From NCBI RefSeq assembly GCF_003046315.1, contig NZ_PZZP01000001.1, forward strand, positions 1,550,001-1,614,000: a stretch of 64,000 nucleotides of DNA, in the 5' to 3' direction. The stretch is from Desmospora activa DSM 45169. GTDB lineage: Bacteria > Bacillota > Bacilli > Thermoactinomycetales > DSM-45169. How positions within the stretch are numbered: position 1 is the stretch's first letter; the number at the start of each line of letters is the position of its first letter. Under the pieces are notes generated by a model, which did not search any database, was not told the origin of the DNA, and worked only from the letters and a program-made list of their open reading frames with translations. Positions 56,201 to 64,000 of the stretch are shown here, piece by piece. A program made the position numbers and the translations under genes.

Positions 56201-56948
56201 TCAACGGTAACCCCGATAAATCACACGCTTATTTTTGATAATGCGACGATACATCGTCTTATCGCGCAACAGACGGAATGTACTACAAGCGGGACTGGTG
56301 TTCACTTCCAAAATCCATAACTTCCCCTTCTGGTCTACTGCAATATCGACCCCCAATTCCCGTATCCCGGGAAAGCGAGCATCCAACACCCGTGATGAAA
56401 CATGAGAGAGAGTCAATCTTTTGCATCATTTTAGCGGCTTTTTCACCGCGATAAAGCTGATGCAATACCTGAGGGACGGGTGCGGGTTTAGCCCCTTGAT
56501 GATAATTGGTTAAAAACCGTCCCCGTGAAGCCACACGAACTACTTTCCCTGAAACGACCCAACGATTTTTCGGCTTCTGCATAAAGACGCGAATATCGAA
56601 AGCGCGTCCGTTTACACGGGATAATGAGACCCCCTGTTGGATTAAATATCTGTGAGAGGGATTGGTAATTTCGCAAAGCATCGGTGTCAATGCCTTCGGA
56701 TGAACGACACTTCGGTTTCTTCCCCACTCTACTTTCATCTTTGATTCCGACAAGCGCCGAACACGAATAATTCCATGTCCGCCGCTACCCTTATCCGGTT
56801 TTATAAATAGAGTAGAGTATCGCTTGAGCATGCTTCGCAGCTCAGATTCCCGGAGCTGTCTCGTTTGCGGTAGATGTCGGTTCAACCGGGAGTCCCGGCT
56901 CATTACTCCATACTTCAACAGCTTTCCTTTCACTCTTCGAACTGGCAT
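56201..56948 (-). pseudogene. YheC/YheD-type ATP-grasp gene, frameshifted
   Basis: The first part, from ATG 56948 to about 56425, carries STLFIKPDKGSGGHGIIRVR, HRYLIQQGVSLSRVNGRAFD, IRVFMQKPKNRWVVSGKVVR and YRGEKAAKMMQKI. In another frame the match continues from about 56416 to 56201 with HVSSRVLDARFPGIRELGVD, IAVDQKGKLWILEVNTSPAC. Joining both gives about 248 residues, the size of the paralogue at 57165. A one-base change near 56413-56428 breaks it, unless it is a sequencing error. The family is linked to the endospore coat in Bacillus. Confidence 0.8.
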
Positions 56949-57164
56949 GATTTATCATCCATTCTATTTTTGAAGTTATGTCTCATCGTATGTTTGTAGA
57001 GTAGAAATTGATTGATGGAAAAACCTAATTTCAAAATAGAAAAGAAGATTAAATAACGTATTTTTTGGGTTCGGCCTGTGGACATCTACACTTCCAGACT
57101 CGATTGATTCTCGATATGATACATCGAACCGACTTCATAAATCGCACGGGACGGTGTTCTTACC

Positions 57165-57902
57165 ATGAGTATCATCAGCAAAATGGGAAACGTAAAACTG
57201 CTCAAGAAAAAACCACATACATCCGCATCGATTCCCGTCACTCGCTTTTTATCCTTTTCATCCCTTCGCGCAATGCTTCTCCGTTTTCCCTCTGTCTATC
57301 TCAAACCGAACGATTGTTGCCACGGGAAGGGAATTATCCGGGTGGACCGCCTACCCAAAGGTCGATTCAAGATGCGGATCCGTGATACAAAAAGAACATC
57401 CCACCGTGCCAATCTGTCCAAGGTCTGGTCCCTGTTTCAACGTGTCCGTATGAACCGCTATTATGTCGTCCAACAAGGCATTGAAAGTGTGACAAAAAAA
57501 GGGGTTCCTTTTGATATTCGCGCCCATGTCTTGCGTGTGGACGGAGAGTGGAAAGTGGCGGGACTGGTCGGCAGAGTTGCACGTTCCAAAAGTATTGTCA
57601 CCAATCGGCACAGCGGTGGAAAACCGCGTTTTATCGATCACTTACTCACCAAAGATCTCGGGTACTCACCGGAAGAAAAGGAAAAAGTGATTCAGACAAT
57701 GGAGAATCTGGCGAAACAATCCGCCGAAACCATCAGCCGAGCCTATCCCCGTTGGTATGAATTAGGAGTCGATCTAGGAATCGATCGTCAGCGCCATGTT
57801 TGGATCTATGAAGTAAACATTACCCCCGGTTTTACTTCTTTCTCCCAAGTGGACCCAGAAGCGCGACAACGTATCTTGTCCTGGCGTAAAAAAGCCAAAT
57901 GA
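57165..57902 (+). CDS. YheC/YheD-family ATP-grasp protein
   Basis: The 245 residues have the ATP-grasp pattern of the spore-associated YheC/YheD group: FPSVYLKPNDCCHGKGIIRV, NRYYVVQQGIESVTKKGVPF, DIRAHVLRVDGEWKVAGLVG, and the C-terminal ELGVDLGIDRQRHVWIYEVN with the metal-binding Glu and Asn. The ATG has only a weak ribosome site. It diverges from a frameshifted paralogue; the 216 bases between them hold the promoters but no clear element was pinned down. Function in spore-coat assembly is inferred from the family. Confidence 0.85.
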   Translation: MSIISKMGNVKLLKKKPHTSASIPVTRFLSFSSLRAMLLRFPSVYLKPNDCCHGKGIIRVDRLPKGRFKMRIRDTKRTSHRANLSKVWSLFQRVRMNRYYVVQQGIESVTKKGVPFDIRAHVLRVDGEWKVAGLVGRVARSKSIVTNRHSGGKPRFIDHLLTKDLGYSPEEKEKVIQTMENLAKQSAETISRAYPRWYELGVDLGIDRQRHVWIYEVNITPGFTSFSQVDPEARQRILSWRKKAK

Positions 57903-57915
57903 GCGTAAAAAAGAA

Positions 57916-57955
57916 AAAACCCAGAATCTCCAAAAAGGGATACTGGGTTTTCGCT
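57916..57955. terminator. Convergent terminator
   Basis: Arms AAAACCCAG (57916-57924) and CTGGGTTTT (57943-57951) between the YheC/YheD gene and comJ. It can serve both strands. Confidence 0.75.
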
Positions 57956-57970
57956 TATTTTGGGAGTCTG

Positions 57971-58465
57971 TTAAATCGCCGGTTCCGCCACCATCACAAG
58001 GGAATCAGGCGAGGAAAGCGCTGCATCCTGTTTTAAAATTCGCGCTTGAGGTGAATCACTGGGAACAAAGACAAGTTCATAGCGTACACGATACAACCCG
58101 CTACCGGAATCCTGCTCCAACGGAATCGCATGAAACACCAACTCGTAACGATTTTGGGGTACTTCATACTGAAGCTCAGTGGACAACACACTAGCCACAC
58201 TGATTGTTTCGTCCCAAGCGGTAAAAGGTACGATAATGGAACGAATCGCATCATCATTTTCCACCACTCGCTCAGCTATGCGCACCCATATTTCACAAGT
58301 GGAATCGGACAAGGCTCCAAAGGAGACAGAGCCGTCCATCCAAGCAAATCCCTGCCTGACATGATCCTCCGTCCAATCGGGGTAAGGCGTCTTTATCTCC
58401 GAATTAAACACGGCCAATTGTGAATATGAAATGGTGATTTCCTGTATACTCCAATCTCGATTCAA
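57971..58465 (-). CDS. comJ: ComJ/Nin-type DNA-entry nuclease inhibitor homologue
   Basis: Nin (ComJ) binds and inhibits the competence nuclease NucA in B. subtilis. The pattern WSIQEITISYSQLAVFNSEI, KTPYPDWTEDHVRQGFAWMD, GSVSFGALSDSTCEIWVRIA, and VPQNRYELVFHAIPLE parallels Nin along its length. TTG at 58465 is well placed behind AAAGGGGTG and gives 164 residues, about 30 more than B. subtilis Nin, mostly a C-terminal extension. Upstream in frame there is a further ATG (58558) without a good ribosome site. No nucA gene is adjacent. Confidence 0.78.
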   Translation of the reverse strand: MNRDWSIQEITISYSQLAVFNSEIKTPYPDWTEDHVRQGFAWMDGSVSFGALSDSTCEIWVRIAERVVENDDAIRSIIVPFTAWDETISVASVLSTELQYEVPQNRYELVFHAIPLEQDSGSGLYRVRYELVFVPSDSPQARILKQDAALSSPDSLVMVAEPAI

Positions 58466-58565
58466 ACTAGTCACCCCTTTGATCCGGACAGATCCTTCAT
58501 CCGCTTTACCCCCATCGTAGCCAACAAGCACAGGGAAAATCAAGAGTGGGTTGAGCATCTTTCGG

Positions 58566-58811
58566 TTACGGACGTTCTACAAAAGTGCCTCTGTCAATTA
58601 ACATTCGATGTTGTTTTTGCGCATCCTGCAATTCTCCCCAGATCTCATCAATCGCCTGGAGATGTCCCGCCTCCTGAGCCCGACGCAACTGACGGCGTAG
58701 GGGCGCTACCACCCGGCTTTCATACAAATCGCTCTCCTTGATTCTCTTTTTTTGTCGAACTGGTTTTTGGACCTGTCGCTCACTTGTTTTCCGTTTCTTT
58801 TTTTTCGCCAC
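58566..58811 (-). CDS. 81-residue basic helical protein, function unknown
   Basis: GTG at 58811 follows GAGGGGTGAGGGTGG. The first 30 residues are highly basic (MAKKKKRKTSERQVQKPVRQ). The remainder is a charged helix, LRRQLRRAQEAGHLQAIDEI, and ends VERP. No family recognised. It precedes comJ on the same strand by about 100 bases. A nucleic-acid or ribosome contact is suggested only by its charge. Confidence 0.65.
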   Translation of the reverse strand: MAKKKKRKTSERQVQKPVRQKKRIKESDLYESRVVAPLRRQLRRAQEAGHLQAIDEIWGELQDAQKQHRMLIDRGTFVERP

Positions 58812-59021
58812 CCACCCTCACCCCTCAGGTAAAGTTGATGTATGTTATGCGACAGAGCCCATCACCGACACTTCCCGGTTGTCATGGAACAGGATATTCT
58901 ACATCATCCGCAGAAAAAATAGGATAGGAAAACGCATCCCAACCAATGATACGTACTATTTCCATATTACGTTTGATAAGATAGAATAAGTGAAACACTT
59001 GGTGAAGAAAGGCTGAGGTTT

Positions 59022-60380
59022 ATGAAAAAATTGGAGATTCATGAGCTGGGTGAAGTGATCCGAAAGGTACGAAAAGATCGCGGGTTGCGATTGGAGGATT
59101 TGGCTGACGACAATATCTCTCCTGCAACGATCAGCAACATTGAACGGGGTATGCCCCATGTCAGCAAAGATAAAGCATATTATCTTTTAAAAAAACTAGA
59201 GATTGATGCTGACCAATTACCTAATCTGATGATGGACGAGCAAGAACAGTTAAAAGAGTTGTCTATCCAGTTACGTCTGGCACAATCACGATTGGAATTT
59301 GGAGAAGCGAATGAGGCACTCCATCTGTTAAATAGGCTGGAGTTGGAGGATCGGCATCCATTTTCAGCGGAAATTCAATATCTCAGGGGATGTTGTTATG
59401 TAAAGCGGGGTAATATGAAACGAGCGGAACGCGCCTTTCAAAAAGGTCTCCATTTGGCCCAATATGCCTCCGCGGAAAGCAATATTGAAGCCCGCTGTCA
59501 CCTTGAGTTGGGTCTGTGCGCATTTGGGAGCAATGAGCTAGAACACGCCCTGCGCCACATGGATAGCGGTATTCGCTCCTACCACCCGGTCGCCCCCCCT
59601 CAACCGGTATGGTATCAGTTACATTGCAATCGAGCCGTTTGTCTGGAACAGCTGGGCCGATTGACGGAAAGTATGCAAGTCGTAAGTGAACACTGGAATT
59701 CCCTCACAGATGCTGATGAGGTCCAAATGATCCTTACCTTTTATCGGCTTCGCTCTGAGCTTTCCCGTCGGCTCAAGATGTGGGATGAAGCGTTGCAATT
59801 CGCCTATGAGGGAGAAGCGATTGCACGCCGAAACCATAATCTTTCCTCTATGTTTACCTTTTGGACCGTCATTGGCACAGTACACATGGACCGACAAGAG
59901 TGGGATAAAGCGGAGGAAAGTTTTAAAACCGCCCTTCTATGTGAACAAAAACCATTACCTACAGAGGATAAACCCAGCTATGCCCATACCTACGCTCTTC
60001 TCAGTGTGCTATTGATGCAACAGGACCAGTCAAAAGAAGCATACACCATGATCGAAAAAGCGATTCAATACGGGGAAGAGGATCACGACGCGCTTCACTT
60101 GATCCAGGCGTTGATCATTCAAGGTCATTTTTATCAATCCCACGATAAGCGTGACCAAGCCATTCAGAGCTATCGACAGGCGCTATCCCTGTCACAAAAG
60201 CATGGGTATAAAAAACAGATTTATCGTACCCTTCACCTGCTCGCGCAATGCTGGGACGGTAGGGACGAGCGGGAATTCCAAAACTGCATGCGTGAAATCT
60301 ATCGCATTCAAAAAGAGATCCAGCCTGCGGAAGAATGGTTTAGCGATCCACTCACTCCTGAGAAGACGATAGGTAACTAA
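59022..60380 (+). CDS. XRE-type regulator with TPR repeats (RRNPP-like)
   Basis: The 452 residues begin with an HTH-XRE domain (LGEVIRKVRKDRGLRLEDLA, DDNISPATISNIERGMP) and continue as about eight helical TPR-like repeats, e.g. AEIQYLRGCCYVKRGNMKRA, FWTVIGTVHMDRQEWDKAEE, ALLSVLLMQQDQSKEAYTMI. This layout is that of PlcR/PrgX/NprR-type quorum sensors, which bind imported peptides. No peptide gene is visible downstream, where a terminator follows. It may also sense a peptide encoded elsewhere or be a general sporulation regulator. The ATG follows AAGGCTGAGG. Confidence 0.9.
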   Translation: MKKLEIHELGEVIRKVRKDRGLRLEDLADDNISPATISNIERGMPHVSKDKAYYLLKKLEIDADQLPNLMMDEQEQLKELSIQLRLAQSRLEFGEANEALHLLNRLELEDRHPFSAEIQYLRGCCYVKRGNMKRAERAFQKGLHLAQYASAESNIEARCHLELGLCAFGSNELEHALRHMDSGIRSYHPVAPPQPVWYQLHCNRAVCLEQLGRLTESMQVVSEHWNSLTDADEVQMILTFYRLRSELSRRLKMWDEALQFAYEGEAIARRNHNLSSMFTFWTVIGTVHMDRQEWDKAEESFKTALLCEQKPLPTEDKPSYAHTYALLSVLLMQQDQSKEAYTMIEKAIQYGEEDHDALHLIQALIIQGHFYQSHDKRDQAIQSYRQALSLSQKHGYKKQIYRTLHLLAQCWDGRDEREFQNCMREIYRIQKEIQPAEEWFSDPLTPEKTIGN

Positions 60381-60389
60381 ACCCCACGC

Positions 60390-60420
60390 AAAAAAGCCGG
60401 CCGATTGGCCGACTTTTTTA
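60390..60420. terminator. Convergent terminator between the XRE-TPR gene and gltD
   Basis: AAAAAAGCCGGCC-GAT-TGGCCGACTTTTTT hairpin with Ts on both strands; it ends both genes. Confidence 0.88.
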
Positions 60421-60429
60421 TCCATATCT

Positions 60430-61905
60430 TTATGGCAAGCGAGTAGTTCCCATCAGATAGCGGTCACATTCGCGAGCGGCTTCTCGTCCTTCATGGATCG
60501 CCCATACGATCAAGCTTTGACCGCGACGAACATCACCGGCGGCAAACACACCCTCCAGGTTGGTGGTGTATTGGCCGTATTCCGCTTTCACTTTCCGTCT
60601 TTTATGCTCAAGATCGGATCCGACCAAGATCGAATCTTCCGCTCCCTCAAATCCGATGGCGAGCAAAACGAGTTGGGTGGGCCACACTTTTTCCGATCCA
60701 GGAATATCGCGGAAGGTGTATCCTCCGTTTTCAGCGGGAATCTTTTCCGCTTCCACGGTATGCAGTTCCTTGACATGGCCGTTTTCGTCTCCGACAATCC
60801 GCTTGGTGATAATAGAATACTGGCGCGGATCGCGTCCAAATTGCGCCGTTGCTTCTTCATAGGCGTAATCCAGCGTAAAGACAAAGGGATACTCCGGCCA
60901 GGGATTGTCTTCGCTTCGCTCATCCGGCTGACGGGGATGGCGGCCGAATTGGACGACACTGTTGCAACGCTGCCGCAGAGCGGTAGCAACACAGTCCGCA
61001 CCGGTATCTCCACCGCCGATGACGATGACATCCTTACCTGTGGCGTTAATATTAGCCTCATAGTTGGCATCCAACAACGCCTTCGTCGATTGGGTTAGAT
61101 ACGGCATTGCCAGATGAATTCCATCTAGCTTCCGTCCTTCAATCGGCAATTCCCGGTGTTTTTGTGCACCCGTACATACGATGACCGCATCGTAATCGTT
61201 CTGCAATTGCTCCATCGTAATATCGTTGCCGATTTCCGTATTGGTGACAAAAGCGATGCCCTCTTCCCGCAAGAGATTGACACGGCGATCGACCAAGCTT
61301 TTTTCCAGCTTCATATTGGGAATGCCATACATCAGCAGGCCGCCGATACGATCATCCCGTTCATAGACTGATACAGTATGGCCAGCACGGTTTAATTGGT
61401 CTGCCGCCGCCAAGCCTGCAGGGCCTGAACCGATGATGGCGACCCGTTTTCCCGTACGGGTCTGCGGCGGTTCTGGAACAATCCAACCCTCGGCAAAGCC
61501 CCGGTCAATAATCTCCCGCTCGATACTTTTAATGGCTACTGCGGGATCATTGATGGCAACCGTACAAGCCCCCTCACAGGGAGCCGGGCAGACACGCCCG
61601 GTAAATTCAGGGAAGTTGTTGGTGTGTAACAATCGCTCCAACGCTTCCTTCCAGCGCCCCCGGTAAACAAGATCATTCCATTCCGGAATCAGATTGTACA
61701 GCGGACAACCGGAATCTTTTCCATCGATCAGAATTCCCGTGTGGCAGAAGGGAGTGCCACAATCCATACAGCGTGCCCCTTGTTTTCTCAGTTCTGCTTC
61801 CGCCATCGGCAATTGGTACTCATTCCAATCCCCGATCCGCGTCCGCGGGTCCCGCTCCTCTGCCGTTTTTCGGTCATATTCCATAAATCCCGTCGTTTTC
61901 CCCAT
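60430..61905 (-). CDS. gltD: Glutamate synthase small (beta) subunit
   Basis: Transfers electrons from NADPH through FAD and iron-sulfur clusters to the large subunit. The N-terminal Cys-rich segment (ARCMDCGTPFCHTGILIDGK and GCPLYNLIPEWNDLVYRGRW, then RVCPAPCEGACT) binds 4Fe-4S clusters. FAD motif: RVAIIGSGPAGLAAADQLNR. NADPH motif: VIVIGGGDTGADCVATALRQ. VFAAGDVRRGQSLIVWAI is near the end. The 491 residues are normal. ATG 61905 follows GGAGGGGAG, 16 bases after gltB. Confidence 0.97.
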   Translation of the reverse strand: MGKTTGFMEYDRKTAEERDPRTRIGDWNEYQLPMAEAELRKQGARCMDCGTPFCHTGILIDGKDSGCPLYNLIPEWNDLVYRGRWKEALERLLHTNNFPEFTGRVCPAPCEGACTVAINDPAVAIKSIEREIIDRGFAEGWIVPEPPQTRTGKRVAIIGSGPAGLAAADQLNRAGHTVSVYERDDRIGGLLMYGIPNMKLEKSLVDRRVNLLREEGIAFVTNTEIGNDITMEQLQNDYDAVIVCTGAQKHRELPIEGRKLDGIHLAMPYLTQSTKALLDANYEANINATGKDVIVIGGGDTGADCVATALRQRCNSVVQFGRHPRQPDERSEDNPWPEYPFVFTLDYAYEEATAQFGRDPRQYSIITKRIVGDENGHVKELHTVEAEKIPAENGGYTFRDIPGSEKVWPTQLVLLAIGFEGAEDSILVGSDLEHKRRKVKAEYGQYTTNLEGVFAAGDVRRGQSLIVWAIHEGREAARECDRYLMGTTRLP

Positions 61906-61921
61906 TCGCCACTCCCCTCCT

Positions 61922-64000
61922 TCACGTTAGTACCGGTTGTCGGGACGGGGGTGCGGCATCGCCTTTGGTCTTTTGTTCAAAAGCCGTAGCGATCGCTTCC
62001 TCCCGCTCCATCCCGCTTTGAATCAATCGCTCGATCAGATCCAGCATCTGTTTGTAATCCCGTGGGATCACCTTGACCAGATGGCGTACCGACGACTCCC
62101 AGTTGGATAGGACACGCTGTCCCTGTGAGCTACCGGTATGAACCACATGCCGGTGGACTAGCTCTCGGACCGACTCCGCTTCTTCCAGATCGCGAATGCC
62201 TTCCAACCACACGAGCTCCCGGTTGCAGCGATCGGCAAAGGCATCAAAATCGTTTGCCAATACATAGGCGACTCCGCCCGACATTCCAGCAGCAAAGTTT
62301 TTCCCGACGGGACCGAGAATGACCACGCGTCCTCCCGTCATATACTCACAGCCGTGATCGCCTACACCCTCGACAACAGCTTGAACCCCACTGTTACGTA
62401 CACAAAACCGTTCTCCCGCCATCCCTTGGATATACGCTTCCCCGGCGGATGCGCCATAAAAGGCCACATTACCGATTACCACGTTTTCTTCCGGTACAAA
62501 AGTAGAGACGCGCGGCGGACGGCAATCTTGCCGCCGGAAAGCCCTTTGCCCACATAATCGTTGGCATCCCCTTCCAATGTTAAGGAGACCCCTTTGGGCA
62601 GGAATGCACCAAAGCTTTGTCCTGCTGATCCTTTGAAGTTCAGGCGAATCGTATCCTCCGGCAGTCCTTCCGCTCCAAAGCGTTTGGTCACCTCACTGCC
62701 GAGAAGGGTTCCGGTCACACGGTCGGTGCTCTGAATCGACAGGGTCGCTTCAACCCGCTCTTTCTTTTCCAGTGCCGGCAGGCACAATGGGACTAAGCGG
62801 CTACGATCCAACGCCTCATCCAGATGATGATCCTGTTCTTTTTTACCGTAGTCTCCTACTTCCAGAGGCATATTGGGTTGATAGAGTAGCGGTGCCAAGT
62901 CGAGGTATTTCGCTTTCCAGTGAGATTTTACACGTTCGTGCGCCTGTAAGACATCGCTACGTCCAATCATTTCATCCATGGTGCGGAATCCGAGTTGAGC
63001 CATGATCTCCCGTACTTCCTGGGCGACAAACTGCATAAAGTTCACCACATGGTCCGGATTGCCCTTAAATTTATTGCGCAACTCCGGGTTTTGCGTGGCA
63101 ACGCCCACCGGGCAGGTATCCAAGTGGCAAGCCCGCATCATGATACAGCCCAGTACCACCAGCGGCGCTGTTGAAAATCCGTACTCCTCGGCCCCGAGGA
63201 GTGCAGCCACCACCACATCCCGTCCAGTCATCATCTTCCCGTCCGTCTCCAGGGTGACCCGATCGCGTAACCGGTTTAAGAGCAAGGTTTGGTGGGCCTC
63301 CGATAAACCCAGCTCCCACGGCAAGCCCGCATGTTTGATACTGGTGCGGGGTGAGGCTCCGGTTCCCCCTTCGTAACCGCTGATGACGATTACATCGGCC
63401 AGTCCTTTGGCTACACCGGCGGCGATAGTGCCTACACCTGGTTTGGATACTAGCTTCACACTGATTTTGGCAGCTGGGTTGGCGTTTTTTAAATCATGGA
63501 TCAGCTGCGCCAAATCTTCAATCGAGTAAATATCGTGATGGGGTGGTGGGGAAATTAGTCCCACCCCCGGCGTTGACCCCCGTACTTCCGCAATCCAGGG
63601 ATACACTTTATTCCCCGGCAATTGGCCGCCTTCACCCGGCTTTGCTCCCTGCGCCATTTTTATCTGAATTTCATTGGCATGGGTCAAGTAGTGGCTAGAT
63701 ACTCCAAATCGACCCGATGCCACCTGTTTGATGGAACTGCGGCGCCAATCTCCGTTTTTATCACGGGTGAAACGGTCGGGAAACTCTCCCCCTTCCCCGC
63801 TGTTGCTCTTCCCACCGATACGGTTCATGGCGATCGCCAGCGCTTCATGTGCCTCCCCGCTCAACGCACCATACGACATCGCACCGGTTTTAAAGCGACG
63901 AAAGATGGATTCCACCGGCTCTACCTCAGCCAGTGGGACGGGATCTCGTCCGCTGTCAAAGTCGAGCAATCCCCGCAAAAAGGCCAAGTTTTCCTCATCC
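61922..64000 (-). pseudogene. gltB: Glutamate synthase large (alpha) subunit gltB: partial and frameshifted
   Basis: The gene enters from the right edge ([18 protein letters not shown]) and covers the synthase domain: [36 protein letters not shown], the FMN/2-oxoglutarate barrel with [20 protein letters not shown], and the 3Fe-4S motif [15 protein letters not shown]. The frame stops at 62476 after [12 protein letters not shown]. The next frame, from about 62510, continues correctly with [20 protein letters not shown] and the GXGXG domain to 61922. One base is missing around GTCCGCCGCGCG (62509-62519). The 5' glutaminase domain lies outside. The break could be real or a sequencing error in a CG-rich run. 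Confidence 0.9.

Overview
The window comes from an endospore-forming, Gram-positive member of the Bacillota. The reasons are the Bacillus-type gene order around polC, codY and rpsB, the Gram-positive replicase PolC, two YheC/YheD-type spore ATP-grasp genes, strong AGGAGG-type ribosome sites with many GTG and TTG starts, and candidate LexA, Zur and GntR sites of Bacillus type. The kynurenine genes and the missing flagellar block fit a Thermoactinomycetaceae-like lineage; that assignment is inference.

Positions 1-25,200 are a conserved housekeeping block, almost all on the minus strand. In transcription order it runs sucC-sucD, dprA, topA, hslV-hslU-codY, rpsB-tsf, pyrH-frr, uppS-cdsA-dxr-rseP-proS, polC, rimP-nusA, with nusA running off the left edge. 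This is the Bacillus subtilis order with three changes: trmFO and xerC are missing between topA and hslV, the large fla/che operon is missing between codY and rpsB, and a small membrane-protein gene sits between dprA and topA on the other strand. Intrinsic terminators after proS, rpsB, tsf, frr and sucD split the block into units.

From 25,200 to 45,400 the DNA is accessory. It holds a 46-residue membrane peptide coupled to a lipoprotein, a WYL-like small gene behind a LexA-type box, a membrane-anchored cupredoxin-like protein, an Sfp-type phosphopantetheinyl transferase, the kynA-kynU-kynB operon (tryptophan to anthranilate) behind a terminator/antiterminator switch, a GntR/DUF1648 pair, a CitMHS transporter, a 560-residue unknown membrane protein, and a three-gene operon (CobW GTPase, flavoprotein, FeoB-like transporter) behind two Zur-like boxes. 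A thioesterase, a phosphodiesterase-like protein and a DUF819 membrane protein follow.

From 46,000 to 50,030 is hutU-hutI-hutG (urocanate to glutamate plus formamide) without hutH or hutP. From 50,100 to 60,400 the genes are mixed: half-size DMT transporter, alpha/beta hydrolase, a LysR remnant, nagA, a CAP-domain protein, a degenerate HPr plus YezD pair behind a structured leader, an AsnO/VioC-like oxygenase, two divergent YheC/YheD genes (one frameshifted), a ComJ/Nin nuclease-inhibitor homologue and an XRE-TPR regulator. The right edge carries gltD and a frameshifted, partial gltB.

No tRNA, rRNA, CRISPR array, insertion sequence or prophage was recognised. The most unusual signals are the kynA leader switch, the Zur-type operon with a cysteine-rich FeoB-like channel, the LexA-type WYL gene and the structured leader in front of the HPr-like gene.
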